A DNA stretch of 64,000 nt. It comes from Cellulosilyticum ruminicola JCM 14822 (GTDB lineage Bacteria > Bacillota > Clostridia > Lachnospirales > Cellulosilyticaceae). Positions 38,010 to 48,789 of the stretch are shown one piece after another. The notes beneath the pieces are model-generated. The model was given only the letters and a program-made list of their open reading frames with translations. It did not search any database and was not told the origin of the DNA. The stretch spans positions 106,589-170,588 of the forward strand of contig NZ_BBCG01000001.1 in NCBI RefSeq assembly GCF_001311925.1. The letters are read 5' to 3'. Each line of letters opens with the position of its first letter. Position 1 is the stretch's first letter. The translations under genes and the position numbers were made by a program.

Positions 38010-40348
38010 ATGAAAGCAGAATTATTAGCACCTGTAGGAAAAATGGAAAATGCCATTGCAGCAGTAGAAAATGGTGCAGACGCCTTATTTGTAGGTGGTA
38101 AATTATTTAATGCAAGACAATATGCAGATAACTTTACAGATGATGAATTAGAGGAAATTGTGCACTATGCCAAATTACGTGGTGTACGTGTTTATGTGAC
38201 AGTAAATATATTAATTAAAGAAACAGAAGTACAAGGTGTATATGAATATCTTAAGTATTTAGAAGAAATCGGTGTACACTCTATTATTGTGCAAGATTTA
38301 GGGGTAGCGGCTATTGCTAGAGAGCACTTTCCTAAACTTCGCCTTCATGCAAGTACACAGCTTTCAGCTCATAGTATTGAAGATGTCATGTTCTTAAAAT
38401 CATTAGGTTTCAAACGTGTGGTACTTGCAAGAGAATTAGGTCTTAAAGAAATCGAAAAAATTGTTAAAACATGTGGTGTAGAGATTGAAACATTTGTACA
38501 TGGTGCTTTATGTTACAGTTATTCAGGTCAATGTTTAATGAGTAGTTTAATTGGTGGACGTAGTGGAAACCGTGGACGCTGTGCACAGACTTGCCGTATG
38601 AAATATAGCTTAATGGATGAAGATAAAACACTTGTAAAAGAAGCGTATTTATTAAGTCTTAAAGATATTTGCAGTATTGAGTTCATTCCAGACTTATAGC
38701 TTGTGGCATTCATTCATTTAAAATGGAAGGACGTATGAAATCACCAGAATATGTAGCTTCTATTGTGAAGACTTATCGTAAATATGTAGATCTTGCCTTA
38801 AGCGGTGAGAAATATGAAGTATCACAAGAGGATTTAGATATTGTAAAAGGTGTCTTTAATCGTGGTGGATTCTCAAAAGGTTATTACTTTGAACATGGTA
38901 GCAAAAAAATGTTAACACCAGTAAGTCCAAAACACATTGGTTTAAAAGCTGGGGTAGTCACACAATTTATACCTAAAACAAAAACTGCAACGATTTTATT
39001 AGAGCGCGACTTAAATCCTGGAGATGGTCTTGAGATTATCCGTAAAGGCAAAGAAAGTGTAGGAATGGGTATTTCTAAGAAATGTGAAAAAGGGACAACA
39101 ATTAAGGCGCAATTTGAACACTTTGTAGAAGTAGGCAGCGAGGTTTATCTTACTAAAAATCATAATTTATTAAAAGCATTACGTGCTACTTATCAAAAAC
39201 CAATACGTAAGATGCCAGTTCATTTGAGCATTGTAGGAAAAGTAGGTGAGCCTTTATTAGTAAGTCTTACAGTAAATGATGAGACAGTAACTTATAAAGG
39301 AATTATAGTGGAAAATGCTATGAATGCACCACTTACAAAAGAACAAGTTGTGAAACAATTAAGTAAGCTTGGAAGTACTTCTTTTGTGGCAAAAACACAT
39401 GAGATTGAATGGGATGAAAATGCTTATTTACTAATTAGTCAGCTTAATGAAGTAAGAAGACAAGCTGTAAGCTTATTAGAAGCGCAGCTTTTAAAAGTAG
39501 AGACAAAAGTACATCCAGAACATTTAAAAGAGCCAGTTCATGCATCAAAATCTGAAGGATCAGTAGGCAATTGGTATGTCCATGTAACGACTTTAGACCA
39601 ATTAGATGAATGTTTAAAATGGTCACAAATTAAACGTATTTATTGGGAGTGGCAGTATGATAATGCCTTAGCACATGAAGCACTTAAGAAATGTGAAAAA
39701 AAGGAAGTTCCTATGTACCTGTCATTCCCATCAATTATCAAAGAAAGTACATTTAGACGTTTTGAAAAAGATATTAAATCATGGGAAGATACAGCACTTA
39801 CAGGCTACTTAGTACGCACAAATGGGATGTATTATGTGCTAAAAGATAGTAGCAAAGAAATTATTATTGATTATAATTTAAATGTTATGAATCATAAAAC
39901 TATTAATTTATGGGAAAGTTTAGGTGCAGCAGGCGAAACAGTATCAGCTGAATTAACTTTAGAAGAAATCATGCTACTTGAAGGAAACTTAGAAAAAATC
40001 GTATATGGTTATATTCCAGTGATGACTTCACAACAATGTATTTTACGTCATACAAATAATTGTCAAAAGAAAGCAAAAGAAAAGAAACTCTACACAATTA
40101 AAGACCGTAAAGATACACCATGGGCAATTCAAACAGATTGTGAAGCTTGTGTGATGCAAATCTTAAGTTATGAGCCAATTGTGATAAAATCAGGTGAGCT
40201 GCAGCGTATTAAAAATCAAATGAATGTACGCCTTCAATTTAATAAAGAAGATATGGTTGAAACACATAAGATTTTATCAGCTTATTTAGAAGGAAAAACA
40301 TTTACACCAGCAAGCCTAGAAGGGATCAACTTTAAAGGAGCACTATAA
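38010..40348 (+). pseudogene. U32 family peptidase (DUF3656 type), frameshifted
   Basis: ATG 38010 begins a standard U32 protein: AELLAPVGKMENAIAAVENGADALFVGG, VTVNILIKETE, RLHASTQLSAHS and the signature ETFVHGALCYSYSGQCLMSS. At about 38696 one A is missing, giving a TAG; the next frame continues at once with the expected IACGIHSFKMEGRMKSPEYVA and a long C-terminal DUF3656-like region (Cys cluster near CILRHTNNC and CEAC) to 40348. Repaired length is about 779 residues. Related proteins are collagenase-like or act in RNA hydroxylation. The clean single lesion makes sequence error plausible. Confidence 0.85.
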
Positions 40349-40360
40349 GGAGGAAATGGT

Positions 40361-41719
40361 GTGGGCTATTTTAATTTAGTCATTTTATTAAGTCGCTATA
40401 TATTTGCAGGGTTTGGGATTATCTTTATGTTAGTAGCCTTTAGCTTTATGCGACCATTTGTAAATTATAATATGGGGACGACAAGAGAGAAAAATAGATT
40501 TTTAAACTTATGTATTACTTTTGTCCATTTAGCAGGCATTAGTATTTTAATAGGTAAACAAGCTGATGAAACATTAAGAGCACCTATTGCGATTAATGGG
40601 CTTGTAATGTATGTGATTATTATACTGACTTTATGGCTTTTAAAGCTTTGGAAAAGACAACATGAACTTGTTTTATGGCAAATTATGTTCTTTATGATGG
40701 ACATTGGATTTATTATGCTTGAGAGACTGGATCATGATTTAGCAACGAAACAATTATTTGCATATGTAATAGGGGTGGTTGCGGCTTTAATCTTTCCAAG
40801 TATTTTCTCTATTTTAATTAAACCAGGTAATAAATATATTTATCTGGGCATACTGATTGTTACGATGTTCTTGCCATTTGTTGCAGGAACAACAATGCTT
40901 GGAGCAACTAACTGGGTAAGTATTGGTGGCTTTAGCTTTCAACCTTCAGAAATAGGGAAGGTAGCTTTAGTACTCTTTTTAGCTTCTATGCTCAGTGATG
41001 GAGAAAAAATAAAAAGAGGTTATAAAGGTTTGATTTTCCATGGAATAGTTGTAATAGGTGCATTAGGATGTTTAGTATTACAACGTGACTTAGGGGCAGC
41101 GTTATTATATTACTTAACAGCATTAATGATGTTATTTATGGCCACACGCAGTGCCTTGTTGCCATGCTTAGGATTATTAGCAGGGGCAGTAGGTAGTGTA
41201 GGCGGATACTTTGCCTTTTCTCACGTAAGAGTAAGGGTAGAAGCTTGGCTAGATCCTTGGGCAGATATTAGTGGCAAAGGGTATCAAGTTGTACAAGGAC
41301 TTTTTGCTATGGGAACTTGGGGATGGCTAGGCAGTGGTTTAACAAGAGGGGTGCCGAATAAAATTCCTCTTGCTACATCAGACTATATCTTTGCAGCAAT
41401 CTGTGAGGAATTTGGAAATCTCATGGGAATTGTTATTTTACTTGGTTATTTAGGGATTATCTTATTATGTATTCAAGTCGCATTTCGCTATACTCATGCC
41501 TTTTATCGATTGATTATTGTAGGGATTGCAACAATCTTTGCTGTACAAGTATTTATTATTATTGGTGGGGTTATGAAACTCATTCCACTTACAGGGATTA
41601 CAAGTCCATTTTTAAGTGCAGGTGGTACTTCAGCAGTAGTAAGTATGGGAATGATTGGACTGATTACGTATTTTTCTTATAAAGGTAGAGTTAATGATGA
41701 TGAAAAAGGTGGAAACTAA
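40361..41719 (+). CDS. SEDS family peptidoglycan glycosyltransferase (FtsW/RodA/SpoVE)
   Basis: 452 residues with about 10-12 membrane helices. SEDS signatures are GATNWVSIGGFSFQPSEIGKVALVLFLAS, QRDLGAALLYY, GKGYQVVQGLFAMGTWGWLGSGL and the C-terminal PLTGITSPFLSAGGTSAVVSMGMIGL. Polymerises lipid II. It is paired with and overlaps a class B transpeptidase gene, so they probably form a SEDS-bPBP synthase. Which of FtsW, RodA or SpoVE it is cannot be told from sequence alone. GTG start after AAGGAGG. Confidence 0.9.
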   Translation: MGYFNLVILLSRYIFAGFGIIFMLVAFSFMRPFVNYNMGTTREKNRFLNLCITFVHLAGISILIGKQADETLRAPIAINGLVMYVIIILTLWLLKLWKRQHELVLWQIMFFMMDIGFIMLERLDHDLATKQLFAYVIGVVAALIFPSIFSILIKPGNKYIYLGILIVTMFLPFVAGTTMLGATNWVSIGGFSFQPSEIGKVALVLFLASMLSDGEKIKRGYKGLIFHGIVVIGALGCLVLQRDLGAALLYYLTALMMLFMATRSALLPCLGLLAGAVGSVGGYFAFSHVRVRVEAWLDPWADISGKGYQVVQGLFAMGTWGWLGSGLTRGVPNKIPLATSDYIFAAICEEFGNLMGIVILLGYLGIILLCIQVAFRYTHAFYRLIIVGIATIFAVQVFIIIGGVMKLIPLTGITSPFLSAGGTSAVVSMGMIGLITYFSYKGRVNDDEKGGN

Positions 41720-43169
41720 AGTGAGGAAGAATAAAAAAGAAGTTTCAAGTCAAACGCGAAAACAAATGCAAGTCACGAAAGATCAACAAATTATTTATGT
41801 GATTACAGGTATATTTGTGGCTATGTTTGCACTTTTAATAGGTTACTTTATTTATTTTACAGTAGCTAAAGAAAAGCAAATTGCAGCGCATCCACAAAAT
41901 ACAAGACTCAATACTATGGCAGAAGAAGTCATTCGCGGGACTATTTATGACACCAATTTAGAGGTACTTGCTACAACTGAAGATGGTGAAACACGTGTTT
42001 ATCCTAAAGGTAAGCTCTATGCCCACGCAGTAGGCTATTGTATAAATGGGAAAATCGGGGCAGAAGCTTTAGCAAATTCTCAATTACTTTATCCAGATTA
42101 TAGTGTGAGCTCATTATTTAAAGCCGCTTTTTTGGAAGAAAAGTTTGAAGGACGAGATGTGGTATTAACTCTAGATGACCGCTATCAAAGTGCTGTAGCA
42201 GAGGCGTTAGCTGGAGAAAGAGGCGGCGTTGTAGTACTAGAACCTTCTACGGGCAAAATTCGTGCCATGTATGCAAGTCCAGCATTTGATCCTAACAACA
42301 TAGTAGAAGAATGGGAATATTTGCGTACAGATGAAGAAAATACACCACTTGTTAATCGTGCCACCCAAGGCCTTTATCCACCAGGGTCTATTTTTAAAGT
42401 TGTAACAGCTTTAGCATATATTGAAAAACAAGGTAATAAACTATTAGATTTTACCTATAATTGTACAGGTGAAGTAAGTGGAGATGAATATACCATTGAA
42501 TGTTATGATCATACAGCTCATGGAGAAGTAGATTTAGAAAGTGCTTTTGCTAAATCATGTAATAGTTATTTTGTAAAACTAGGCGAGCAGCTTTCGGTAG
42601 GACAGCTTCGCGCTGCAGCAGAAAAACTTGGATTTAATGACAAATTAGATTTTGATATGCCTTATTCAAAAAGTAAGTTTTCATTAAACTCTAAGGATAC
42701 TGATTTTGAAAAAGCAGCAACAGCTATTGGGCAAGGTCGTACATTAGTCACACCATTACATATGGCAATGGTGGCAGGAATGATTGCAAATGAAGGTGTA
42801 AGTATGAAGCCTTATCTTATGGATTATAGTATGAGTAAGAAAGGCAGTATAAAATTAAAAAATATGCCTGTTTATGAAGGGACTACACTGGATGTAGAGA
42901 CCTCAAAAAAATTACAAAATCTTATGTTACAAGTTACAGATTATGGAACAGCTAGTTCTTTAGAGTATAGTGGGATGACTGTAGGCGGTAAAACAGGTAC
43001 AGCACAAAATGAAACTTCAGCAGACCACTCGTGGTTTATGGGATTTGCAAAGGATAATGCAGGTGAGAAAAATGATATTGCCTTTGCAGTTGTTGTAGAA
43101 GGAGGTAGTATTCGTGCAGTAAGTGTAGTGCAAAAAATATTAAATGTATATAATCAGGTAAAACCTTAG
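41694..43169 (+). CDS. Class B penicillin-binding protein (transpeptidase)
   Basis: 491 residues, with one N-terminal membrane anchor (IIYVITGIFVAMFALLIGYF), a short pedestal (RGTIYDTNLEVLATT), then the transpeptidase domain with SxxK in PPGSIFKVV, SxN in AKSCNSYFVK and KTG in VGGKTGTAQ. It cross-links peptidoglycan and is the likely partner of the SEDS protein. ATG 41694 (AAAGG 8 nt upstream) overlaps ftsW-like by 26 nt; GTG 41721 with AAGGTGG 8 nt upstream would not overlap and is equally possible. Strong terminator follows. Confidence 0.9.
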   Translation: MMMKKVETKVRKNKKEVSSQTRKQMQVTKDQQIIYVITGIFVAMFALLIGYFIYFTVAKEKQIAAHPQNTRLNTMAEEVIRGTIYDTNLEVLATTEDGETRVYPKGKLYAHAVGYCINGKIGAEALANSQLLYPDYSVSSLFKAAFLEEKFEGRDVVLTLDDRYQSAVAEALAGERGGVVVLEPSTGKIRAMYASPAFDPNNIVEEWEYLRTDEENTPLVNRATQGLYPPGSIFKVVTALAYIEKQGNKLLDFTYNCTGEVSGDEYTIECYDHTAHGEVDLESAFAKSCNSYFVKLGEQLSVGQLRAAAEKLGFNDKLDFDMPYSKSKFSLNSKDTDFEKAATAIGQGRTLVTPLHMAMVAGMIANEGVSMKPYLMDYSMSKKGSIKLKNMPVYEGTTLDVETSKKLQNLMLQVTDYGTASSLEYSGMTVGGKTGTAQNETSADHSWFMGFAKDNAGEKNDIAFAVVVEGGSIRAVSVVQKILNVYNQVKP

Positions 43170-43170
43170 T

Positions 43171-43210
43171 AAAAGACCTATTCATTGTAAAAAATGGATA
43201 GGTCTTTTTT
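43171..43210 (+). terminator. Rho-independent terminator after the PBP gene
   Basis: AAAAGACCTAT-t-CATT/AATG-g-ATAGGTCTTTT stem followed by TTTT. Confidence 0.85.
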
Positions 43211-43328
43211 GATGATTTTAAATAATTACAGTAAATATTGAACTGAAAAGGTGTGAAAATTTAAAAAAATATGATAAAATAAAATTGTATAAGCAAATTA
43301 TTAATAAAAAAATTGTGGAGGGACAAAC

Positions 43329-43977
43329 ATGTGGGAGGAAAAAATCAAATTAGATGATATTAGAGAAATTCGAACAAGAACAACCACTTATTTTGGAGTT
43401 GGGGCCACCTCGAAATATGAGTGAAGAGTAAATGCTACAAAAGCTTTACCTATAGTTGCAATTAATACAACACATGGGACAGGAACAGAGGTAAATCGTT
43501 TTGCGGTTATGAGTTTAGTGGATAAACAGTAGAAAAATTAGAAGATTTAACGACAAGATATTACTTAACTTATGTGGCAATGATTATAGAAACATGTTTT
43601 GATAATATTTTTTTTACAGTTACCTATTGCTAGAGCATCCTTTAAGTGGTATGAAACCGAATGTTATATATGGATTGGTTATTTTATTACCAGCATTTAT
43701 AGAAAAAATTTATCCAGCATGTTCAGAAGTATTAGAAGAGTTTTTATCGCCAATTGGAGAATGTAAGAATTTAGAACAAATAATGAAAAATGTTAAAGGA
43801 TTTATAGAACATATGGGTGTTCATGAAAGCTTAAGTGATTTAGGATTTCAAGAAAAAGATATAAAATATCTTATGGAACTAACTGTAGATACCTCAAGCT
43901 TAGATTTATTATTACAGTTAGCCCCAATTTATGGTACAAAAGAGTTGTTAAAAGAAGTATATTCATTATCAATGTAA
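43329..43977 (+). pseudogene. Iron-containing alcohol dehydrogenase remnant
   Basis: Starts at ATG 43329 after GGAGG. Fragments in different frames resemble group III Fe-ADH: FGVGA, INTTHGTGTEVNRFAVMS (usual TTAGTGSE), then EHPLSGMKPNVIYGLVILLPAFIEKI and a helical C-terminus to 43977 (ELLKEVYSLSM). Most of the nucleotide-binding domain and the iron-ligand helix are missing. Only about 650 bp remain of an expected 1.15 kb. Confidence 0.7.
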
Positions 43978-44169
43978 TGGAAGATTGATTATAAAACTTA
44001 GAATAACTTTTAGTACATAGCTATTATTCTAAATAAAAGTTATTAAATAGTTATATTAAAGTTTAAAGTAGTAAAATTTTAGAACAAGGAGGAGAATGAT
44101 TATAAACTATAATTTAAATATTCTATAAGGATAATTTGAGATAATTTGAGTAGAAAGGATGATAAAACA

Positions 44170-45675
44170 ATGAAAGAAAGTTTAACTGCAATTGAAGAGT
44201 ATCGTATAAAATCTTTAAACTTTACAAAATGGATATGTGTAATTGCAGGTGTATCAGCACCGGTTGTACACATATTAGATAAGTTAAAAGGTAGTTTAGA
44301 AAATGTATCATGGTTTTTAGCAATATTTAACCTACTTAGTGTAGGTCTGTTGTCAATAGTAATTTTTATTACAGCAAGTCAATCAATTGTAAATGGAAAA
44401 TTAAACTTAAAAAAATATAATATTGTAAAGTATCTTATTGCAACAATAGCATTATTAAATCCTACTATAATGATATTAATGAATCCTATTACAGATATTT
44501 ATGTGACGTGTATATATTGTATGTTAATATTAATTTTATTCTTGGATATAAAGGTTATGCTAGGGGTGTCTGCAGGAATGGGAATAATTATTATGCTAGC
44601 CTGTATAAAATATCCAACGATGCAAATGAATAGTGACTTATTAGCTACAATATTATTTACATTGATATCTATCAATTCAATTGTATATTTAATTGAAAGT
44701 ACATTAGCTGTTGCAAAAGAAGAAGAATTAAAGCAAAATCAAAAAAAATTAGAAGCAGTTATAAATAAAGTCGCTGGATTAGCTAATTCATTAGGTGATT
44801 CAGTACTTTCATTATCAGCTATTGCAGAAGAAGAAAATGCTAGCATGGTAGAAATTATTGATAACAGTGGTAATTTAGATAGAAATAGTAAAGAAATTTT
44901 AGAAAGAGCAGAGAAGACTATAGTGCATCTCAATAGATTAGAGAAAAATAGTACAGATATTAGTAATCAAATGAACATAACTCAAGAAACATCTTTAAAT
45001 TTATCACATATGTCAATGCAAAATGAAAGTGCATTAAATGAAGTATTAGAAATGAGTAAATTAGTTGCAGATTCTACGAAAAATACATTAGATGTGGCTA
45101 GAAGATTACAAAGTGAAACAAAAGAAATTGATAGTTTATTAAATGTTATTAATAATATGTCAGAAGAAACTAATTTACTTGCATTAAATGCAAGTATTGA
45201 AGCTGCTAGAGCTGGGGATTTAGGAAGAGGTTTTGCAGTAGTAGCTGATGAGGTTCGTAAGTTAGCAGATAATACAAGATTATCTCTACAAAATGTAAAT
45301 AAGGTAGTAAGTGTATTTAAAGGAGATGTTTTACAAGTAGAACAATTAGCAGTAGAAAACTCTGAATTAATTGTAAGCCAAAATGGAGTTTTAACTAAAA
45401 CAGCGGATGAAATTAAAGAGCTTATTGTAAATTTACAAAAATCTGTTGATGATATTGCTAAGGTTAGTAATCTAAGTAAGAATCAAGGAAGTTATATAGG
45501 TGAAAGTGTAAAAATAAATAAAGAAATTATAGGAAGTATTCAACAAGAAATTAGACAATTTGAAGAAATTACAGAATTAGTTAAGGCTAATATGCAGTCT
45601 ATAGCAGAAATTACTAAGAGTGCAGAAAGCTTAAGTGCAATGATAGATGAAGTTCAATCAATATTAGTGGGATAG
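44170..45675 (+). CDS. Methyl-accepting chemotaxis-like transducer with multi-span N-terminus
   Basis: 501 residues. Residues 20-190 contain about six hydrophobic segments ([45 protein letters not shown] and so on) with no periplasmic ligand domain and no HAMP. Residues 200-500 form the coiled-coil signalling domain with the hairpin [37 protein letters not shown]. Start ATG 44170 after AAAGGA. Lies 62 nt before the KAS III-like gene on the same strand and could share its transcript. An integral-membrane sensor suggests detection of lipid or membrane state (inference). Confidence 0.87.
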   Translation: MKESLTAIEEYRIKSLNFTKWICVIAGVSAPVVHILDKLKGSLENVSWFLAIFNLLSVGLLSIVIFITASQSIVNGKLNLKKYNIVKYLIATIALLNPTIMILMNPITDIYVTCIYCMLILILFLDIKVMLGVSAGMGIIIMLACIKYPTMQMNSDLLATILFTLISINSIVYLIESTLAVAKEEELKQNQKKLEAVINKVAGLANSLGDSVLSLSAIAEEENASMVEIIDNSGNLDRNSKEILERAEKTIVHLNRLEKNSTDISNQMNITQETSLNLSHMSMQNESALNEVLEMSKLVADSTKNTLDVARRLQSETKEIDSLLNVINNMSEETNLLALNASIEAARAGDLGRGFAVVADEVRKLADNTRLSLQNVNKVVSVFKGDVLQVEQLAVENSELIVSQNGVLTKTADEIKELIVNLQKSVDDIAKVSNLSKNQGSYIGESVKINKEIIGSIQQEIRQFEEITELVKANMQSIAEITKSAESLSAMIDEVQSILVG

Positions 45676-45737
45676 AGAGCAAAGTTATAGAAAAATAAAG
45701 GTTTGTTATTACAATAATATAATTAAGGAGAAAAAAA

Positions 45738-46721
45738 ATGAGCCATGTACAAATAAAAGGGATAGAAGTATATTATCCAGAAAATGTGAGAAATACTGAT
45801 GAAATTATTGAAGAATTTAAGCAAATAGGAGAGGATGTTGAGGTAAAAGTAAAAGAATTCTTTGGAAAAGAGGAATTACATTTAATTAACAATGATAAAG
45901 AAAATAGTGTAACAATGGGAATAGAGTCAACTAAAAAGGTATTAGAAGCAACAGGTATAAAAGGATCAGAAATTGATATGATTGTATTCTCAAGTATGGT
46001 GCCAGAATATTTTTCGCCACTATGCTCCTTGATTATACATAATGCAATAGAAGGGAAATCTTCGGCTGTTTGTTATGATATGAATGCTAACTGTATTGGA
46101 ATGAGCTTGTGCTTAGAACAGGTTACTAGACAAATGGAGACTGATTTGAGTTTAAATAAAGTTTTAATAGTAGGTGCAGATTATGTATCTGTACATACAA
46201 GGAAATTAAATCCAATTTTATATCCTAATTTAGGAGATATGTCTTGTGCAATTCTTTTAGAAAGAACAGAAGAAGAATGTGGAATAATTGCAAGTAAACA
46301 TTATGTCGATAGCAAAAAAATAGATGAAATGAGATATCCTATTTGTGGTATGTCAAACATTAAAAAAGCTAAAAAAGAAGATTTATATGGTAAATGTGAG
46401 CTTGGGAACCCAGATTTAGAAGTATGTTTGGAACATATAAATGGTGTAATAGAAGAAAATAATCTTTCAATTGATGATATTTCATTATTCTGCTGTTCTC
46501 AGTTTGCTGAGTTTAATTTACAATATTTAGGTGATAGGTTAGATGTGCCAGAAGAAAAGATTCCGTATGTAGCAGATAAAATTGGTTATGGGGGAACTTC
46601 ATCTCCATTTATGGCATTAAATGAAGCAGTTAAAAGTGGAAAAGTAAAACATGGTGATTACATACTAATATGGACAATAGGGGCAGGAGAACAATACATA
46701 ACATTATTGATGAAATACTAA
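45738..46721 (+). CDS. 3-oxoacyl-ACP synthase III-like (FabH-like) enzyme
   Basis: 327-residue thiolase-fold protein (IKGIEVYYPENVRNTDEI, IDMIVFSSMVPEYFSPLCSLIIHNAI). The nucleophile Cys sits in YDMNANCIGMSLCLEQ. The usual His (HQAN motif) is replaced in CCSQFAEFNLQYLGDRL, and the Asn loop (GNTSAAS) reads GYGGTSSPFMAL. The His-Asn pair needed for decarboxylative condensation therefore seems lost, suggesting acyl transfer or another reaction. AAGGAGA before the ATG. Many ATA codons, unlike the core genes. Fourteen nt before the acyl-AMP ligase, so a two-gene pathway is likely. Confidence 0.8.
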   Translation: MSHVQIKGIEVYYPENVRNTDEIIEEFKQIGEDVEVKVKEFFGKEELHLINNDKENSVTMGIESTKKVLEATGIKGSEIDMIVFSSMVPEYFSPLCSLIIHNAIEGKSSAVCYDMNANCIGMSLCLEQVTRQMETDLSLNKVLIVGADYVSVHTRKLNPILYPNLGDMSCAILLERTEEECGIIASKHYVDSKKIDEMRYPICGMSNIKKAKKEDLYGKCELGNPDLEVCLEHINGVIEENNLSIDDISLFCCSQFAEFNLQYLGDRLDVPEEKIPYVADKIGYGGTSSPFMALNEAVKSGKVKHGDYILIWTIGAGEQYITLLMKY

Positions 46722-46735
46722 AGGGGAAAAAACTT

Positions 46736-48670
46736 ATGAAGAATGATATTGTAAGATATATTAGATATTGGAGTAAGGAGACTCCAGATAAGAACAATTA
46801 TACATTTTGGTCATATGTAAATGGAGAAAAAAATGAACATCATATAACATGTAAAGAAACTTATGAAAATGCACGTATTTATGCAAGCTACTTAAAAAAG
46901 ATAGGTTTGCAAAAAGGTGACAGAATAATTATTTTAGCAGAGCAAAGAGCAGAAACAATATATGGGATTTACGGAAGCTTAATGATAGGTGCAATATTTA
47001 TATTAGTACCTATGGTAAATGATACAAATAAACAACAAAGACTTATTTCAACAATAGAATCTTCTAGGGCTCAATATATTATATATAATGGACAGGAAAT
47101 ACCAAATAGAGAGAATATGTCAGTTGAATTTATTAATACACAAGATATGCTAGATGTTAATGCAGATGAATTAGTAGAGTATAATCCAGATGATTTTCAA
47201 GATGATGATGTTGCTTTTTTACAGTATACATCTGGATCTGTTAATGCACCTAAAGGTATTATGTGTACACGCAAAAATATTATGGCAGGAATCAACAATT
47301 TACAATCTGTATATAAACTTACACAAGATGATATAAATGTTAGTTGGCTACCATTTTATCATGTTATGGGGCTTGTTTATGGAATATTTTATGCGGGCTA
47401 TATTAATCGAAAAGAAATTATTATGACAACAGAAGTATTTCAAGAAAATCCCCTTAGATGGTTACGAGGAATCTCAAAATACAAAGCAACATTCATTTTA
47501 GCGCCTAACTCAGCTTATATGACATGTGTTAAGATGGCAAATGAAGATGAGGTAAAGAGATTAGATTTTTCAAGCATTAAATATATGATAAGTGCATCAG
47601 AAATTATACAAAAGAGTAACTGGGAAGCTATATGGAATACTTTTAAACAATGTGGGTTAAGAAGAGAGGCATTAACACCAAACTATGGGTTATCAGAAGC
47701 TACAGGAGGTGTAACAATAGGAAGAAATGGATTGAAATATTTTGAAGCTGAATGGAAGCAACTTCAAAATAACATAGTTACAGAGGTTTCTGGTGAAGAA
47801 AAAGTAGGGCGAACTTTATCTGGTGTTGGAGCAAGTTCACCAGTATTGAACACAGTGATTGTTGATATAGATACATTAGAAGAATGTAAGGAGGGGAAGA
47901 TAGGAGAAATCTGGATACAAGGCGATAGTGTAGCATTAGGATATTGGAAGAATGAAGAGGCTACTGAACAAACATTCAAAGCTACATTGCCTAATCATGA
48001 AGGAACATTTCTAAGAACAGGTGATTTAGGAGCAATTATTAATGAAGAAGTATATGTAACTGGACGTATTAAAGAAATGATTGTAATAAACGGTCGAAAT
48101 ATTTATGCTAAAGATATTGAGTTATATGTAAAACAAGCAATTCCAGAGTTAAAATCTGTTGTAATGTACAGTTTTACAGTGCCTATAAGAAAGAGAGAAC
48201 GTGGTATCATAGGAGTAGAGTTTATTGATAGTGTAGAAAATTATAAAAGATTAGTAACACAGATTAATAGTATTATGTACGAATACTTTAATTTTGAAGC
48301 GTATGATATCTTTTTTGTAGCACCTAACGGCTTACCAAGAACAGATAATGGTAAACTAGCAATAATGAAGATTTATCATGCCTATGTAGGAAAGAATTTA
48401 GAAATACTATATAGCTCATTAAAAGATGAAAGAGAACATCCAGTATCAGAGTTTAATGAATCAGAGTTCAAAATTAAAGAGATATTTGAAAGTATTCTAG
48501 AGACAAAATGCAAATCTAGTAAAGATAATTTCTTGGAATTAGGTGGAAGTTCTTTGGAAATATTCAACTTGCTTATGAAAGTAAAGAAGGTATTTCAAGT
48601 AAAAGTTACAGTAAGAGATATTATGAAGAATCCAACGATTGAAGGAATATCTAAACTTGTATGCAAATAG
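46736..48670 (+). CDS. Fatty-acyl-AMP ligase fused to an acyl carrier domain
   Basis: 644 residues from ATG 46736 (AAGGGG 9 nt upstream). The adenylation domain (1-560) has the FAAL-like core DVAFLQYTSGSVNAPKGIMCTR, a YGLSEATGG motif, FLRTGDLGAI and TGRIKEMIVINGRNIYAKDIE, and ends with PRTDNGKLA. A carrier domain follows (about 570-644) with the phosphopantetheine Ser in LELGGSSLEIF. It would activate a fatty acid as acyl-AMP and load it on its own carrier, for the KAS III-like partner upstream. No thioesterase, reductase or NRPS module is adjacent, so the product is unknown. Confidence 0.88.
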   Translation: MKNDIVRYIRYWSKETPDKNNYTFWSYVNGEKNEHHITCKETYENARIYASYLKKIGLQKGDRIIILAEQRAETIYGIYGSLMIGAIFILVPMVNDTNKQQRLISTIESSRAQYIIYNGQEIPNRENMSVEFINTQDMLDVNADELVEYNPDDFQDDDVAFLQYTSGSVNAPKGIMCTRKNIMAGINNLQSVYKLTQDDINVSWLPFYHVMGLVYGIFYAGYINRKEIIMTTEVFQENPLRWLRGISKYKATFILAPNSAYMTCVKMANEDEVKRLDFSSIKYMISASEIIQKSNWEAIWNTFKQCGLRREALTPNYGLSEATGGVTIGRNGLKYFEAEWKQLQNNIVTEVSGEEKVGRTLSGVGASSPVLNTVIVDIDTLEECKEGKIGEIWIQGDSVALGYWKNEEATEQTFKATLPNHEGTFLRTGDLGAIINEEVYVTGRIKEMIVINGRNIYAKDIELYVKQAIPELKSVVMYSFTVPIRKRERGIIGVEFIDSVENYKRLVTQINSIMYEYFNFEAYDIFFVAPNGLPRTDNGKLAIMKIYHAYVGKNLEILYSSLKDEREHPVSEFNESEFKIKEIFESILETKCKSSKDNFLELGGSSLEIFNLLMKVKKVFQVKVTVRDIMKNPTIEGISKLVCK

Positions 48671-48687
48671 TATCAGTATATTTTATT

Positions 48688-48745
48688 AAATAATCCCTAT
48701 TTTTATGTTAATAAATTTAATCTAAAAATAGGGATTATTTATGAA
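48688..48745. terminator. Bidirectional terminator after the acyl-AMP ligase gene
   Basis: Perfect 18-bp inverted repeat (48688-48705 with 48723-48740, core AATCCCTATTTTTA). T-rich on both sides, fitting convergent genes. Confidence 0.8.
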
Positions 48746-48789
48746 TGTGTATGAAAAATAATTAATTCTAGATACTTTTTATAGGATTA

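Noticed and set aside
44096..44128. Ten-codon ORF after AAGGAGGAG upstream of the chemoreceptor as a leader peptide
   Set aside because: Spacing between the ribosome-binding site and the ATG is too short and there is no attenuator structure; likely chance or a gene remnant.
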